NCBI RefSeq assembly: GCF_018130695.1 | Contig: NZ_JAFCJX010000010.1 | Coordinates: forward strand, 124,001 to 188,000 | Source of the DNA: Bradyrhizobium jicamae | GTDB lineage: Bacteria > Pseudomonadota > Alphaproteobacteria > Rhizobiales > Xanthobacteraceae | Length of the DNA: 64,000 nucleotides | Reading direction: 5' to 3' | Shown here: in pieces, positions 52,767-61,400 of the stretch | How the letters are laid out: every line of letters starts with the position of its first letter | How positions within the stretch are numbered: position 1 is the first letter of the stretch | Program-made: the position numbers and the translations under genes | Notes under the pieces: model-generated | Seen by the model: the letters and a program-made list of their open reading frames with translations, nothing else | Told to the model about the DNA's origin: nothing | Databases searched by the model: none

Positions 52767-52936
52767 CACCGATCGCGCTTCGCCACCCGCAACACCATCC
52801 CTGCCCGCGCCGGCCTGAACTTGCGCGGAAAGCGGGTGCGCGCGTCGTAGGTCGCGCCGGTCAGCCGCGCATCGATCAGGTCTGCGCCGCAGAAGATTGC
52901 GATCGAGATGAGGAATGCGACGTCGACAAGCCCGGC
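52763..52936 (-). pseudogene. pentapeptide-repeat-like gene fragment
   Basis: On the minus strand a frame without a usable start reads CGADLIDARLTGATYDARTRFP and ends AGMVLRVAKRDRC. The A(D/N)L-x-x-A-x-L-x-G pattern and the TRFP end are how many pentapeptide-repeat proteins finish. It is cut off upstream by a stop, so it is a remnant. The remaining 52937-53386 shows no gene. Confidence 0.4.
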
Positions 52937-53386
52937 GCACGCCCGAATGCTTTGGACAGATCCCTTATCGCCGTGAAACGAAGAACCGAAGGTTTACCCT
53001 CCCGGACAATGGTCGCTTTGCTGCGCTCGCAAGGCGGCAACACCATCGCGCGCGCGACCGCGCATCGCAATTTCATCAATCCATGGAATCTAAGCTCAAC
53101 AAACTCATCCGGGTTTACTCTCATTTGCCCGATCCTCGCAGGCCCCATTCGTGAAGAACGCCGATGTCAGGACAAGGTTTCGGCAGCATCGAATCGTCGC
53201 ACTGGCCACTTGCGATGGAGATGCCGTGCAGCGAAAGCCGCGGAATCTTTTGGTCGTTGTGTTCACTTTTGGACATTCAAATCGGCCTCGATGGACCATC
53301 ATTGCCCCGTCACCGCCCGGTCAAGTGGCATCTACCGGTGATGAGAACGCCGGTCGCGCTCCCGCCATTCGAAGGAGTTGCGGCAG

Positions 53387-53584
53387 ATGAGCCGACGTCG
53401 CTTCAATCACACCGAGAGCTTGCAGAAACGCCTGGCCAATTTTGCCGCCGAGGCGCGCGAAAAGGCGCTACGCCTGCCGCCTGGTCCCGAACGAGACAGT
53501 GAACTGGAAAAGGCGCGTCGGGCCGACATGGCCCAGCACCTGGACGAATGGGCCTCATCCCCGGGCGCCAAACCACCGACCTGA
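53387..53584 (+). CDS. small charged hypothetical protein
   Basis: Encodes 65 residues. GAAGGAG lies 10 bases before the ATG. Highly charged helix (ESLQKRLANFAAEAREKALRL), conserved-looking start MSRRRFNHTES. Cytoplasmic; no family. Followed directly by a family A repeat. Confidence 0.65.
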   Translation: MSRRRFNHTESLQKRLANFAAEAREKALRLPPGPERDSELEKARRADMAQHLDEWASSPGAKPPT

Positions 53585-53585
53585 A

Positions 53586-53679
53586 GCATGTTCCGGACCC
53601 GAAGGGCCGCGTTAGCGCAAAGTGTGAGGCGGTCTTCCCTCGCGACAAACACCGAAGGCGTTTGCGCGGAGATCACGCG
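53586..53679. repeat. dispersed palindromic repeat family A, long form (diverged)
   Basis: Matches the copy at 14271 with a few changes (GCATGTTCCGG at the left, GATCACGCGG at the right). It begins one base after the stop codon of the preceding small gene and ends 12 bases before the next ATG. Confidence 0.9.
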
Positions 53680-53691
53680 GGAGGCGTGGCC

Positions 53692-53907
53692 ATGATCAAG
53701 CTCGATGATCGCACGATCGCCAACATGGACGTCATTCTCGAGGACGTTTGCAGGGGGCTATCCCGCCACGGCGGTGACCACGAGAGCCGTAAATTCATCG
53801 CCATCAAGTTGGCGCAGGCCGCAAGGAAGGGCAACGTCACACTGGGCGGCCTGGAAATCGTTGCGCGACGCGCGCTTGGTGAACTGAAGCAGCGCAAGTC
53901 GGCCTAG
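53692..53907 (+). CDS. small conserved-looking protein between two repeats
   Basis: Encodes 71 residues (MIKLDDRTIANMDVILEDV...), acidic N-terminal half, basic C-terminal half, no signal peptide. Family A repeats lie 12 bases before the start and 1 base after the stop. No domain recognised; similar small proteins appear (from memory) in Bradyrhizobium. Confidence 0.65.
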   Translation: MIKLDDRTIANMDVILEDVCRGLSRHGGDHESRKFIAIKLAQAARKGNVTLGGLEIVARRALGELKQRKSA

Positions 53908-53908
53908 A

Positions 53909-53985
53909 GCATGATCCGGAAAAGTGTGAAGCGGTTTTCCCTCGCGACAAACGCCGAAGGCGTTTGCGCGGAGATCATGCTCAAA
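53909..53985. repeat. dispersed palindromic repeat family A, variant
   Basis: GCATGATCCGGAAAAGTGTGAAGCG, GTTTTCCCTCGCGACAAACGCCG, AAGGCGTTTGCGCGGAGATCATGC: short left half joined to the long right half. A recombination or deletion between size classes would explain it. Confidence 0.9.
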
Positions 53986-53992
53986 CAAAGAA

Positions 53993-54035
53993 CTAAAGCG
54001 CGATGATGATTCGACCCAATCTCATCGCGCCTTAG
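53993..54035. repeat. palindromic repeat
   Basis: CTAAAGCGCGATGA and TCATCGCGCCTTAG surround a 15-base centre with CGACCCAAT. It stands 7 bases after the family A copy and resembles another rhizobial dispersed palindrome. Confidence 0.75.
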
Positions 54036-54062
54036 CTCGAGCAAGCTCCAGGGTGTGAGATC

Positions 54063-54176
54063 ATGGATCTGGTATTCAATGTTGCGCTCGCCGCGATCGG
54101 CGTCGTCGCGGTTTCGGTTCTGGCATTGCGGCTTGGACTGAGATGGGCCTTTTCCCGCACGCTCAGGAATCGCTGA
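54063..54176 (+). CDS. 37-residue membrane mini-protein
   Basis: ATG at 54063, one hydrophobic helix (VFNVALAAIGVVAVSVLALRLGL) and a basic C-terminus. Too short for family assignment, but its composition and the stop immediately before the lipoprotein gene region make it plausible. Confidence 0.45.
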   Translation: MDLVFNVALAAIGVVAVSVLALRLGLRWAFSRTLRNR

Positions 54177-54213
54177 CCCTGCGGCGAGAACTAGGCCGCG
54201 TGACTTGGGGCGA

Positions 54214-54555
54214 TTACCGGTTGGCCGCGACGCGCGCCGTATCCGACCGCTCCGCCGTCGCCGTGTCCTGCGGCTTTTGCGGCTTGACGCAGGTGCTGCA
54301 GATCACGAGCTTCCGCGCCAGCCAGGCATCGGTATCGGCCGCCATCGCCTGATTGTTGCTGGAGGACTGCGCCACGGCCCGACTGCGCCGCGACGATTGA
54401 GGCGCATTGGGGTTCGGTCCGGCGCCGTCCCAGGCGTAGGGACCGCTGCCGAGCGAAGCCTGGCTGCCCATCATGCCGGTTTGCGCGCAGGCGCCGAGCC
54501 CGAGCGGCAACAGCAGGATGGCGGCCTTGCCGGCCCAATTGCGAACAACAGACAT
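54214..54555 (-). CDS. putative lipoprotein
   Basis: Encodes 113 residues from the ATG at 54555. The signal sequence (AAILLLPLGLGAC) has a lipobox LGAC at about residue 23. The mature part is Ser/Gln/Asn-rich with a later CSTC pair. Envelope lipoprotein, function unknown. Confidence 0.75.
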   Translation of the reverse strand: MSVVRNWAGKAAILLLPLGLGACAQTGMMGSQASLGSGPYAWDGAGPNPNAPQSSRRSRAVAQSSSNNQAMAADTDAWLARKLVICSTCVKPQKPQDTATAERSDTARVAANR

Positions 54556-54689
54556 GATCATCCCACTCTGGCACTCTTCCTGTCTTAGACCTAAGACCAG
54601 AAGAGCTAACAATTCCTTGATCTCCGACGGTCGCAGCCAAAGACGACGGGATTGAGACCGACCAACCAGACCTGACCGGGATTCGCTTG

Positions 54690-55928
54690 ATGCCTGCCTC
54701 TGCCCCTGCCCCTCGCGCCAACGGCGCGCGCGTCCTCGCCGACCTCAACGCGCTGCGCGCCATCGGCGCCTACAAGACCGGCGTGCACAAGCCGACCTTC
54801 TCGGCCGCCCACAAGGCCTCGCTGGAATGGCTGGTGGCCCAGCTCCCCGCGGCAGGGTTGACCGGCGCGATCGACGGCATCGGCAATGTGCTGACGACGA
54901 GCGCCAAGGCCGGCCCAAAGCTGCTCGCCGGCTCGCATCTGGAAAGCCAGAACCATGCCGGCTGGCTCGACGGCCCGCTCGGCGTGGTCTATGCGCTGGA
55001 GGCCGCGCGCGTCCTTAATCTCGACACAGATGTGAACGGCGCGGTCGAGCTCGCGGCGTGGTGCGACGAGGAAGCCCATTTCGGCCATTTCCTCGGCAGC
55101 CGCTCCTATGTCGGCGCGGTGTCCGAGGCCGATATCGACGCCGCCCGCGACCGCAACAATCCGCGCACCATGCGCGAGGCGCTGACCGAGATGGGTTTTG
55201 CCGGCCGGGCGCGCACCCACGCCGAGCCCGGCCGCCACATCGGCTATCTCGAGGCCCATATCGAACAGGGCGAGACGCTGGAAAGCGGCGCGCTGAAGAT
55301 CGGCGTCGTCACCTCGATCGTCGGCATCTGGCAATTCCGCATCACCTTCACCGGCGAGCAGAATCACGCCGGCACCACGCGGATGGCGATCCGCAAGGAT
55401 GCCGGGCTCGCGCTGGCGCGGTTCTGCGTCGCGATCGACGAGAGTTTTCCGGGCCTCTGCGGCCCGCGCACGGTGTGGACCACCGGCCGCATCACGCTCG
55501 ATCCCGGCGCGCCCAGCATCATCCCCGGCGGCGCCGAAATGCTGTTCCAGATTCGCGACGCGGACCCGCGCGTGATCGATCGGCTGGAAGCGCATCTGCA
55601 CGAGATGGCCCGCAGCGTCACCGCGCAGGGCCGCTGCAGCGCAGCCGTCGAGCGCATCCGGAACGGCCTGCCCGCCCATATGGACGCCAGCTTCCAGGAC
55701 GCGATCGAGGCGGCCAGCGCCGATCTCGCCGGCGGCAAATCGCTGCGGATGCCGAGCGGCGCCGGCCACGACGCCCAGATCCTCGCCACCATCATGCCCG
55801 CAGGGATGCTGTTCGTCCCCTCGATCGGCGGCATCAGCCATCACTGGACCGAGAACACCGACGATGCCGACATCGTCACCGGCGCGGAGGTGTTCGTGGA
55901 GGCGTGCCGGCGGCTGCTGATGCGGTGA
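54690..55928 (+). CDS. M20 family amidohydrolase (allantoate / N-carbamoyl-L-amino-acid hydrolase type)
   Basis: Encodes 412 residues. Metal and substrate motifs: LAGSHLESQNHAGWLDG (His and Asp ligands), AAWCDEEAHFG (Glu), LEAHIEQG (His) and ISHHWTENT (His). These define the Zn-dependent hydrolase subfamily containing allantoate amidohydrolase and N-carbamoylase. Residues around the first motif (HLESQNHAGW) differ from the usual HLDSVPNGG pattern, so the substrate may be different. puuE at 14381 would make allantoate, but the distance of 40 kb argues against a direct link. Confidence 0.88.
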   Translation: MPASAPAPRANGARVLADLNALRAIGAYKTGVHKPTFSAAHKASLEWLVAQLPAAGLTGAIDGIGNVLTTSAKAGPKLLAGSHLESQNHAGWLDGPLGVVYALEAARVLNLDTDVNGAVELAAWCDEEAHFGHFLGSRSYVGAVSEADIDAARDRNNPRTMREALTEMGFAGRARTHAEPGRHIGYLEAHIEQGETLESGALKIGVVTSIVGIWQFRITFTGEQNHAGTTRMAIRKDAGLALARFCVAIDESFPGLCGPRTVWTTGRITLDPGAPSIIPGGAEMLFQIRDADPRVIDRLEAHLHEMARSVTAQGRCSAAVERIRNGLPAHMDASFQDAIEAASADLAGGKSLRMPSGAGHDAQILATIMPAGMLFVPSIGGISHHWTENTDDADIVTGAEVFVEACRRLLMR

Positions 55929-55975
55929 AGTAGGCGCGAAAGGAACCGTGCGTGGCTGCCGACGTTGGCAGCCCG

Positions 55976-56523
55976 ATGAGCGTGACCATACGACCGACCC
56001 GCGCCGACGTCAGACTTGCCGGCCTCATTGCGCAGAACACCAATCTGCCGACCGAGAAAGCTGCTGGCTGTCTCACCTGGGCGCCGACGAGCATCTCCTG
56101 AACGCGCTTGCGATCGGCTGGTGGCTGTGGTGCCGCAACAAGCCTACGGCCCAGCGTTTGCCAGCGATCATGTGTTGGCAACGACATTGGCGAGTGCGTT
56201 GCTCCCGCACATCCTCAAAACGATCTTCGATCAGGAACGCCCCGACCGGTTGACCATCCGCGGACATCTCCACGGCGTGCCGCGGTCAGGCAACAAGATG
56301 GACGCCTTTCCATCCGGTCACGCCATCCATGTCAGCGCCCCCGCCTCGGCCGCATCGCGCTTGCCTGCCCCTTTACGCAACCTGATCTGGCCCGCAGGCG
56401 CAGCGCTTGTCGCGACCAGCATCGTCTTGCCGGCGCATTGGGTGCGATGTCGTTTGCGGGCTCGCGATCGGGGTCGGGCTCGAACGGCTGATGCGGCGCC
56501 TCACGAGTTACGAACAAATCTAA
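55976..56523 (+). pseudogene. PAP2 family phosphatase, frameshifted
   Basis: Conserved parts of a type 2 phosphatidic acid phosphatase appear in order but in different frames: ADVRLAGLIAQNTNLPTEKAAG; then GADEHLLNALAIGWWLW; then FASDHVLATT, KTIFDQERPDR, the active-site FPSGHAIH; then after HWV a last frame, DVVCGLAIGVGLERLM to the stop at 56521. At least three frameshifts are needed, the last consistent with loss of two bases. The gene is therefore dead, though the catalytic histidines can still be read. Confidence 0.85.
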
Positions 56524-56546
56524 AGCGCTGGCTCACGCGCCAATAG

Positions 56547-56569
56547 AAAACCCCGCCAAAGCGGGGCCT
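56547..56569 (-). terminator. rho-independent terminator of the csbD-like gene
   Basis: On the minus strand GCCCCGC, loop TTTG, GCGGGGTTTTCT: a 6-bp GC stem with a T-run, 28 bases after the CsbD stop. Confidence 0.85.
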
Positions 56570-56597
56570 TCGTGAGAGCGAAAATGGTCCGGCGCTA

Positions 56598-56801
56598 CTA
56601 CCATTTCTGCCGACCGTACCAATCGTTCACTTCCTTGGTGGCCTGATCCTTGGCGTAGCCATAGCGCTGCTGCAGTCGGCCTTCGAGCTGGTCCTGCTTG
56701 CCGTCGATGATATCGAGATCGTCATCGGTCAGCTTGCCCCACTGCTCCTTGATCTTGCCCTTCACCTGCTTCCAGTTTCCTTCGACACGATTCCAGTCCA
56801 T
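56598..56801 (-). CDS. CsbD family stress protein
   Basis: Encodes 67 residues from the ATG at 56801, giving the family start MDWNRVEGNWKQVKGKIKE. The rest (LTDDDLDIIDGKQDQLEGRLQQRYGYAKDQA) is the CsbD helical hairpin. Members are among the most strongly induced general-stress proteins; biochemical role unknown. AAGGAGG precedes the ATG, and an EcfG-type promoter lies 30 bases upstream. Confidence 0.93.
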   Translation of the reverse strand: MDWNRVEGNWKQVKGKIKEQWGKLTDDDLDIIDGKQDQLEGRLQQRYGYAKDQATKEVNDWYGRQKW

Positions 56802-56831
56802 GGCGGTCCTCCTTCGAACATGGGCTGCATC

Positions 56832-56856
56832 AACCGGACAGGCCGGGCATCGTTCC
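56832..56856 (-). promoter_or_regulatory. EcfG (general stress sigma) promoter candidate
   Basis: On the minus strand GGAAC, 17 bases, GTT (in CGGTT). The consensus is GGAAC-N16/17-cGTT. It ends 30 bases before the csbD-like ATG, an ideal distance, and CsbD genes are known members of this regulon. Confidence 0.75.
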
Positions 56857-56981
56857 TCACGGCGATTGCGGCATGATTTCGCATAACGCTTCGTCGCGGA
56901 TAAGAACACGCGCACAAACGTGAGGAGTATGGCTCCGCTCATCTATCCTGCGGAATCATTATTCTCGGTCGGTAATCACGT

Positions 56982-57374
56982 TTATCGCCCTAGCGTGCGC
57001 TGAATCGACTCGAGCGTTGCGCGCACCCTCGCGCAATTCGCCTGCAGTTCGGCGCGAAGCACGCGGCTGCGCTGGACTTTCCGCTCGGCGTCCTGGATGG
57101 CTTGATCGATCCGACGCTTCGGGGCCCGGAACGACGGACGTCCCACCACCAGCACTTCGCCGAACGGCACGTCCATCAACGGCGTGCCGTCCGCGCCGGC
57201 GATCTCGAATGCGTCCGCCTTGGGGTCCTTTCGTATCTTCAGCTTCTCGACCGACATTTCCAGCGCGGCGCGGCAGGTGTCGATGTAGGCCGCTTCCAGC
57301 GAGGAGAAGTCCGACCCGATCGTGTCCTCGTAACGCTGCCCTTCGGACGTGTAGTGGAAGAAGAAGTGAGGCAT
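56982..57374 (-). CDS. DUF6894 family protein
   Basis: Encodes 130 residues starting MPHFFFHYTSEGQRYEDTIGS. The N-terminal beta-strand block (PHFFFH...D..G) is the DUF6894 hallmark; the C-terminal half is a long basic helix. Its ATG overlaps the stop of the upstream Crp gene (TGATG), so the two are one operon. Role unknown, often near stress regulators. Confidence 0.88.
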   Translation of the reverse strand: MPHFFFHYTSEGQRYEDTIGSDFSSLEAAYIDTCRAALEMSVEKLKIRKDPKADAFEIAGADGTPLMDVPFGEVLVVGRPSFRAPKRRIDQAIQDAERKVQRSRVLRAELQANCARVRATLESIQRTLGR

Positions 57375-58300
57375 CAATCCGTCCCTCCGAGATATCCGGG
57401 ATCGAAATCCGCCAGCTCATAGAGCGCGTGGCGGTCCTTGATGTGCAGGGTGCTCCGGCTGAGCTCGATCAGGCCCTGGCTACGAAGCGTCTGCAGCATC
57501 CGGTTCACGTGGACGGTGGAAAGCGCAAGGACATCGCCGAGCTCCTGCTGTGTCAGGGGGAAATCATAACCGCTTCCGTCCGCCGAGACCTGCAGGCGAT
57601 GCGACAGTTCGCAGAGCAAATGCGCCAGCCGGCCTCGCGCGGACCGGCGGCCGACCGCGACCAGCCACTCCAGCTGGATCGCAGCCTGAATCGATGTCTC
57701 GCGCCAGATCGCGGTCGCGATCGCCGGACGATCCGCGATCAGCTTGCGCAACGCTGCCAGCGGAATCGGCAGAACGACCGCAGCCGTCAGCGCCTGGACC
57801 GACGTTCGCGCGCGCTCCAGCACCAGTTCCGCCGGATTGACCATTTCACCGGGCAGATAGACCGCGACCACCTGCTGGTCTCCTTCGGGAAGCGTCCGGA
57901 CGGCCTGCAACATTCCCGAGCAGACCAGAAACAGCGCGGAAAGGACACCTCCCTCTGCGGTCACATGGTCCCCCTTCTCGACCTCGAGGGCGGATGATGC
58001 CGCCGACAGCAGCGCCTGCTGATCTGCAAATGACAAGGCGGTCCGGGACGCCAATTTTGACAGGAAGGGTGCGATGTCCAGCGACGGTTCGGCAAGACGT
58101 CGCCGCTCCGTGAGCCCGGCCTTGGCCGGTCGCGCCTCCAGCCAGGACCGCAGGTCCGCATTGAACTCCAGAAGCTTGGCTTCCTTGATTAACAGCGACC
58201 TGAGCGAACCAGACCTATCGAGGGCGAGTTGCCGCCGCTCGCGGGCGAGTTGCCGTAGCTCCTCGGATGTCCTGCTGCTGATGGTCAACTGATGCAGCAT
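57374..58300 (-). CDS. Crp/Fnr family transcriptional regulator with N-terminal extension
   Basis: Encodes 308 residues. A helical N-terminal region of about 75 residues, unusual for the family, precedes a cyclic-nucleotide-binding-like domain (VEKGDHVTAEGG, LFLVCSGMLQAV) and a C-terminal Crp helix-turn-helix (LTQQELGDVLALSTVHVNRMLQTL). No CRP-type cAMP-binding arginine/serine pair or Fnr cysteines are obvious. It is transcribed away from the hybrid kinase at 58453 and is co-translated with the DUF6894 gene. Confidence 0.9.
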   Translation of the reverse strand: MLHQLTISSRTSEELRQLARERRQLALDRSGSLRSLLIKEAKLLEFNADLRSWLEARPAKAGLTERRRLAEPSLDIAPFLSKLASRTALSFADQQALLSAASSALEVEKGDHVTAEGGVLSALFLVCSGMLQAVRTLPEGDQQVVAVYLPGEMVNPAELVLERARTSVQALTAAVVLPIPLAALRKLIADRPAIATAIWRETSIQAAIQLEWLVAVGRRSARGRLAHLLCELSHRLQVSADGSGYDFPLTQQELGDVLALSTVHVNRMLQTLRSQGLIELSRSTLHIKDRHALYELADFDPGYLGGTD

Positions 58301-58452
58301 CCATGTCTCCAACCACGGACAATCTCAGTTGTAATGGGCTTGTTCCTATCCGGCGGGAACGAATCCACCGCGTCTATCCTTATCCCATTCAGCCTGTCTT
58401 GAGAGGAATTATCAGATGTGCGAAGCAGCACAGACAAAGCACGGGCGGGCAA

Positions 58453-61400
58453 ATGGATCAGCAAAGCTTCCCTATCGCTGGCGTCGGCGCTTCGGCTGGA
58501 GGCGTCGAGGCCCTTGAAGGTTTCTTTCGTGGCCTGCCATCCGAGGTGAATTTCGCGATCGTGATCGTGACCCATCTGGCGGCCGAGCGAGAAAGCTTCC
58601 TGCAGGAGATCATCCAGCGTCAAACGTCCCTGACCGTGATCGGCGTGCAGGACGACATCGATCTCGAGCCTAATCACGTCTATGTGCTGACACGGGCCGT
58701 GATCGCCACGGTCGAGAAAGGGCGCCTCATCCTGCGCGAAATGGCGCAGCGAGAACGGAAACCCGTCGACATTCTTTTCAGCTCGCTGGCGGTCGATCTG
58801 GGCGAGAAGGCCGCCGGCGTGGTATTATCAGGCGGCGATGGCGACGGCGCACTTGGCATCAAGGCCATCAAGGAGCGGGGCGGCCTGACCTTTGCTCAGG
58901 TCGCCGACGGGTACGGTCCCGGTCAACCCGACATGCCGGAAAGCGCCATTGCGACGGGATTTGTCGACTTTGCCATTCCGGTGGAAGCGATGGGCGAGAA
59001 GCTCGTTCAATTCGCACGAGGCAATCAGTTGATCGAAAGCCTCGTTGAAACCGCCCAGGACGGCGATGAGGACAGTGCGGCGCGGGAGGCGCTGCCGCAT
59101 ATCTACGCCATCCTGCGCAGCCAGATCGGGCATGACTTCAGCGGCTACAAGGTCCGAACATTCGCGCGACGGGTCGCCCGCCGGATGCAGGTGAGCCAGC
59201 TCAACACGATCGATGCCTATCTTGAACTGCTCCGGAAGGATCCACACGAGGTCAACGCCCTGTTCCGCGACCTCTTGATCAACGTCACGAATTTCTTCCG
59301 CGATGCTGATGCTTTCGACCATCTAGCCGAGCTCGTCATTCCCAAGCTGTTCGAGGGACGCGGCGCCGCCGATACCGTTCGCGTCTGGATTCCCGGCTGC
59401 TCGACCGGCGAGGAAATGTACTCGATTGCCATCCTGCTGCGCGAATATATGGAAAAGCTGACCGCGGTACCGCGCGTGCAGATTTTTGCGACCGATATCG
59501 ACGAGCGCGCCTTGTCGGTGGCGCGCACGGCGCGCTATCCGGCAGCGTTGCTCGACAGCGTTTCCGAGCAGCGGCAGCGGCGTTTCTTCGTGCAGGACGG
59601 CGGCAGCTTCATCGTGTCCCGCGACGTTCGCGACCTCTGCATCTTCTCCCCGCACAGCGTGATCAGGGACCCGCCGTTTTCGCGGATCGATCTCGTATCC
59701 TGCCGCAACTTGCTGATCTATTTCGGGCCGGACATGCAGAGCCAGGTGATTCCGACCTTCCACTATGCGCTACGGAATGACGGCTATCTGTTCCTGGGAT
59801 CGGCCGAGAATGTCAGCCAGTTTCAGGATCTCTTCGCTCCCGTGGAAAAAAAGCATCGGCTGTTCCGGAAGCGGACGGACGGCAATTCCAGCCTGCGGCT
59901 GCCGATGATGGTGACCGCCGTCAGAGCCGGCCACCTGGCGGATTTCGTGCCACGCCGCCCTCCGATGGCCGGCCTGCTGCTGCGTCAAATGATCGACGAG
60001 CACGTGCTGGAACGCTTCTCGCCCGCCCATGTGGTGGCGAACCGCGACGGCGATGTCGTCTACTACTCCAACAAAACCGGCAAATATCTCGAACCGCCGG
60101 CTGGCGTGCCGACCCGGCAACTCCTCACATTGGCCCGGCGCGACCTGCGGCTGGATCTGCGCACCGCATTTCGCGAAGCGGTCGAAACCGGCCACAGCGT
60201 TTCGCGCGAGGGCATTGCGGTCGAAGGCGAAGCCGGCGTGCAGATCATCAACCTGCAGGTCGAACCTTTGCCGATCCAGGGCGAGGAAGCGCTCTACGTC
60301 GTCCTATTCCAGGACCAGGGCCCGCTTCTTTCGCGAGAAGAGGCATTTTTGCGCGCCAACTCCAACGATGCCGGCGCCGCGGCTCAGGTCGAACGCGAGT
60401 TGCGGGAAACCCGCGACCGTCTGCAGTCGATGATCGAGGAGTACGAGACCGCGCTGGAAGAGCTCAAGTCGTCAAACGAGGAGCTGGTGTCCGTCAACGA
60501 GGAGATGCAGTCGAACAACGAGGAACTGGAAGCGTCGAAGGAAGAGCTGCAATCGGTCAATGAAGAACTGCACACGGTGAACTCGGAGCTCAACGGCAAG
60601 GTCGAGGCGCTGGACCGCGCCAACAGCGATCTGAACAATCTGTTCGAAAGCACCGACGTCGCGACCATCTTTTTGGACCGGCACCTGGTGATCCGCAGCT
60701 TTACGCCCGCCGTCGCCCGAATCTTCAATATCCTGTCCAGTGACCGGGGTCGTCCCATCACCGACCTGTCGAGCCGCCTGCGCTTCCCCGGACTTGCCGA
60801 CGACATCAGAAACGTCATGGTGGGTGAAACCCTTCTGGAAGGGCGGGTCAGCGCCGAGGATGAGCAAACCCACTATCTCGTGCGTCTGCTCCCCTACCGC
60901 GACGGTGACCGGAAGAACGACGGTGTCGTGGTCGCCTTCGTCGATATCTCGAACATGACCCGCGCCGAACGGCGACAGCAGGTGCTGATCGCCGAGCTGC
61001 AGCACCGCACCAAGAACCTGCTCACGGTGGTCCAGTCAATTGCGCGGCGGACGATCGACAAGAGCGCCACGCTGGATGAATTCCTACAGCGGCTCGCCTC
61101 CCTCAGCCGGGTCCAGGACTTCCTGACTCAGGATGAGAGGTCGATCATTGATCTCGCCGAACTGGTCCGGCGCGAGCTTGACGCGCTCGGCGCCCTGCAG
61201 CCGGATCGCGTCCAGGTGAGCGGGCTGCGGGCTCCGATCCCGTTCCAGCTGGTGCAGACGCTCGGCCTCGCCGTTCATGAGCTCGCGACGAACGCACTGA
61301 AGCACGGCGCGCTGAAGCATCCGACCGGCACCCTTGCCATCAGCTGGAATGTACACAAGGAAGGCGAACATTCTTTCCTGACATTCGACTGGCGCGAATC

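Noticed and set aside
52876..53148. Minus-strand 90-codon frame starting MGPARIGQMRV
   Set aside because: The pentapeptide-like tail lies in a different frame; this one becomes Ser-rich nonsense at its end.
53548..53691. Extension of the 53692 gene upstream
   Set aside because: Those codons translate the family A repeat, and the ATG at 53692 gives a normal protein start.
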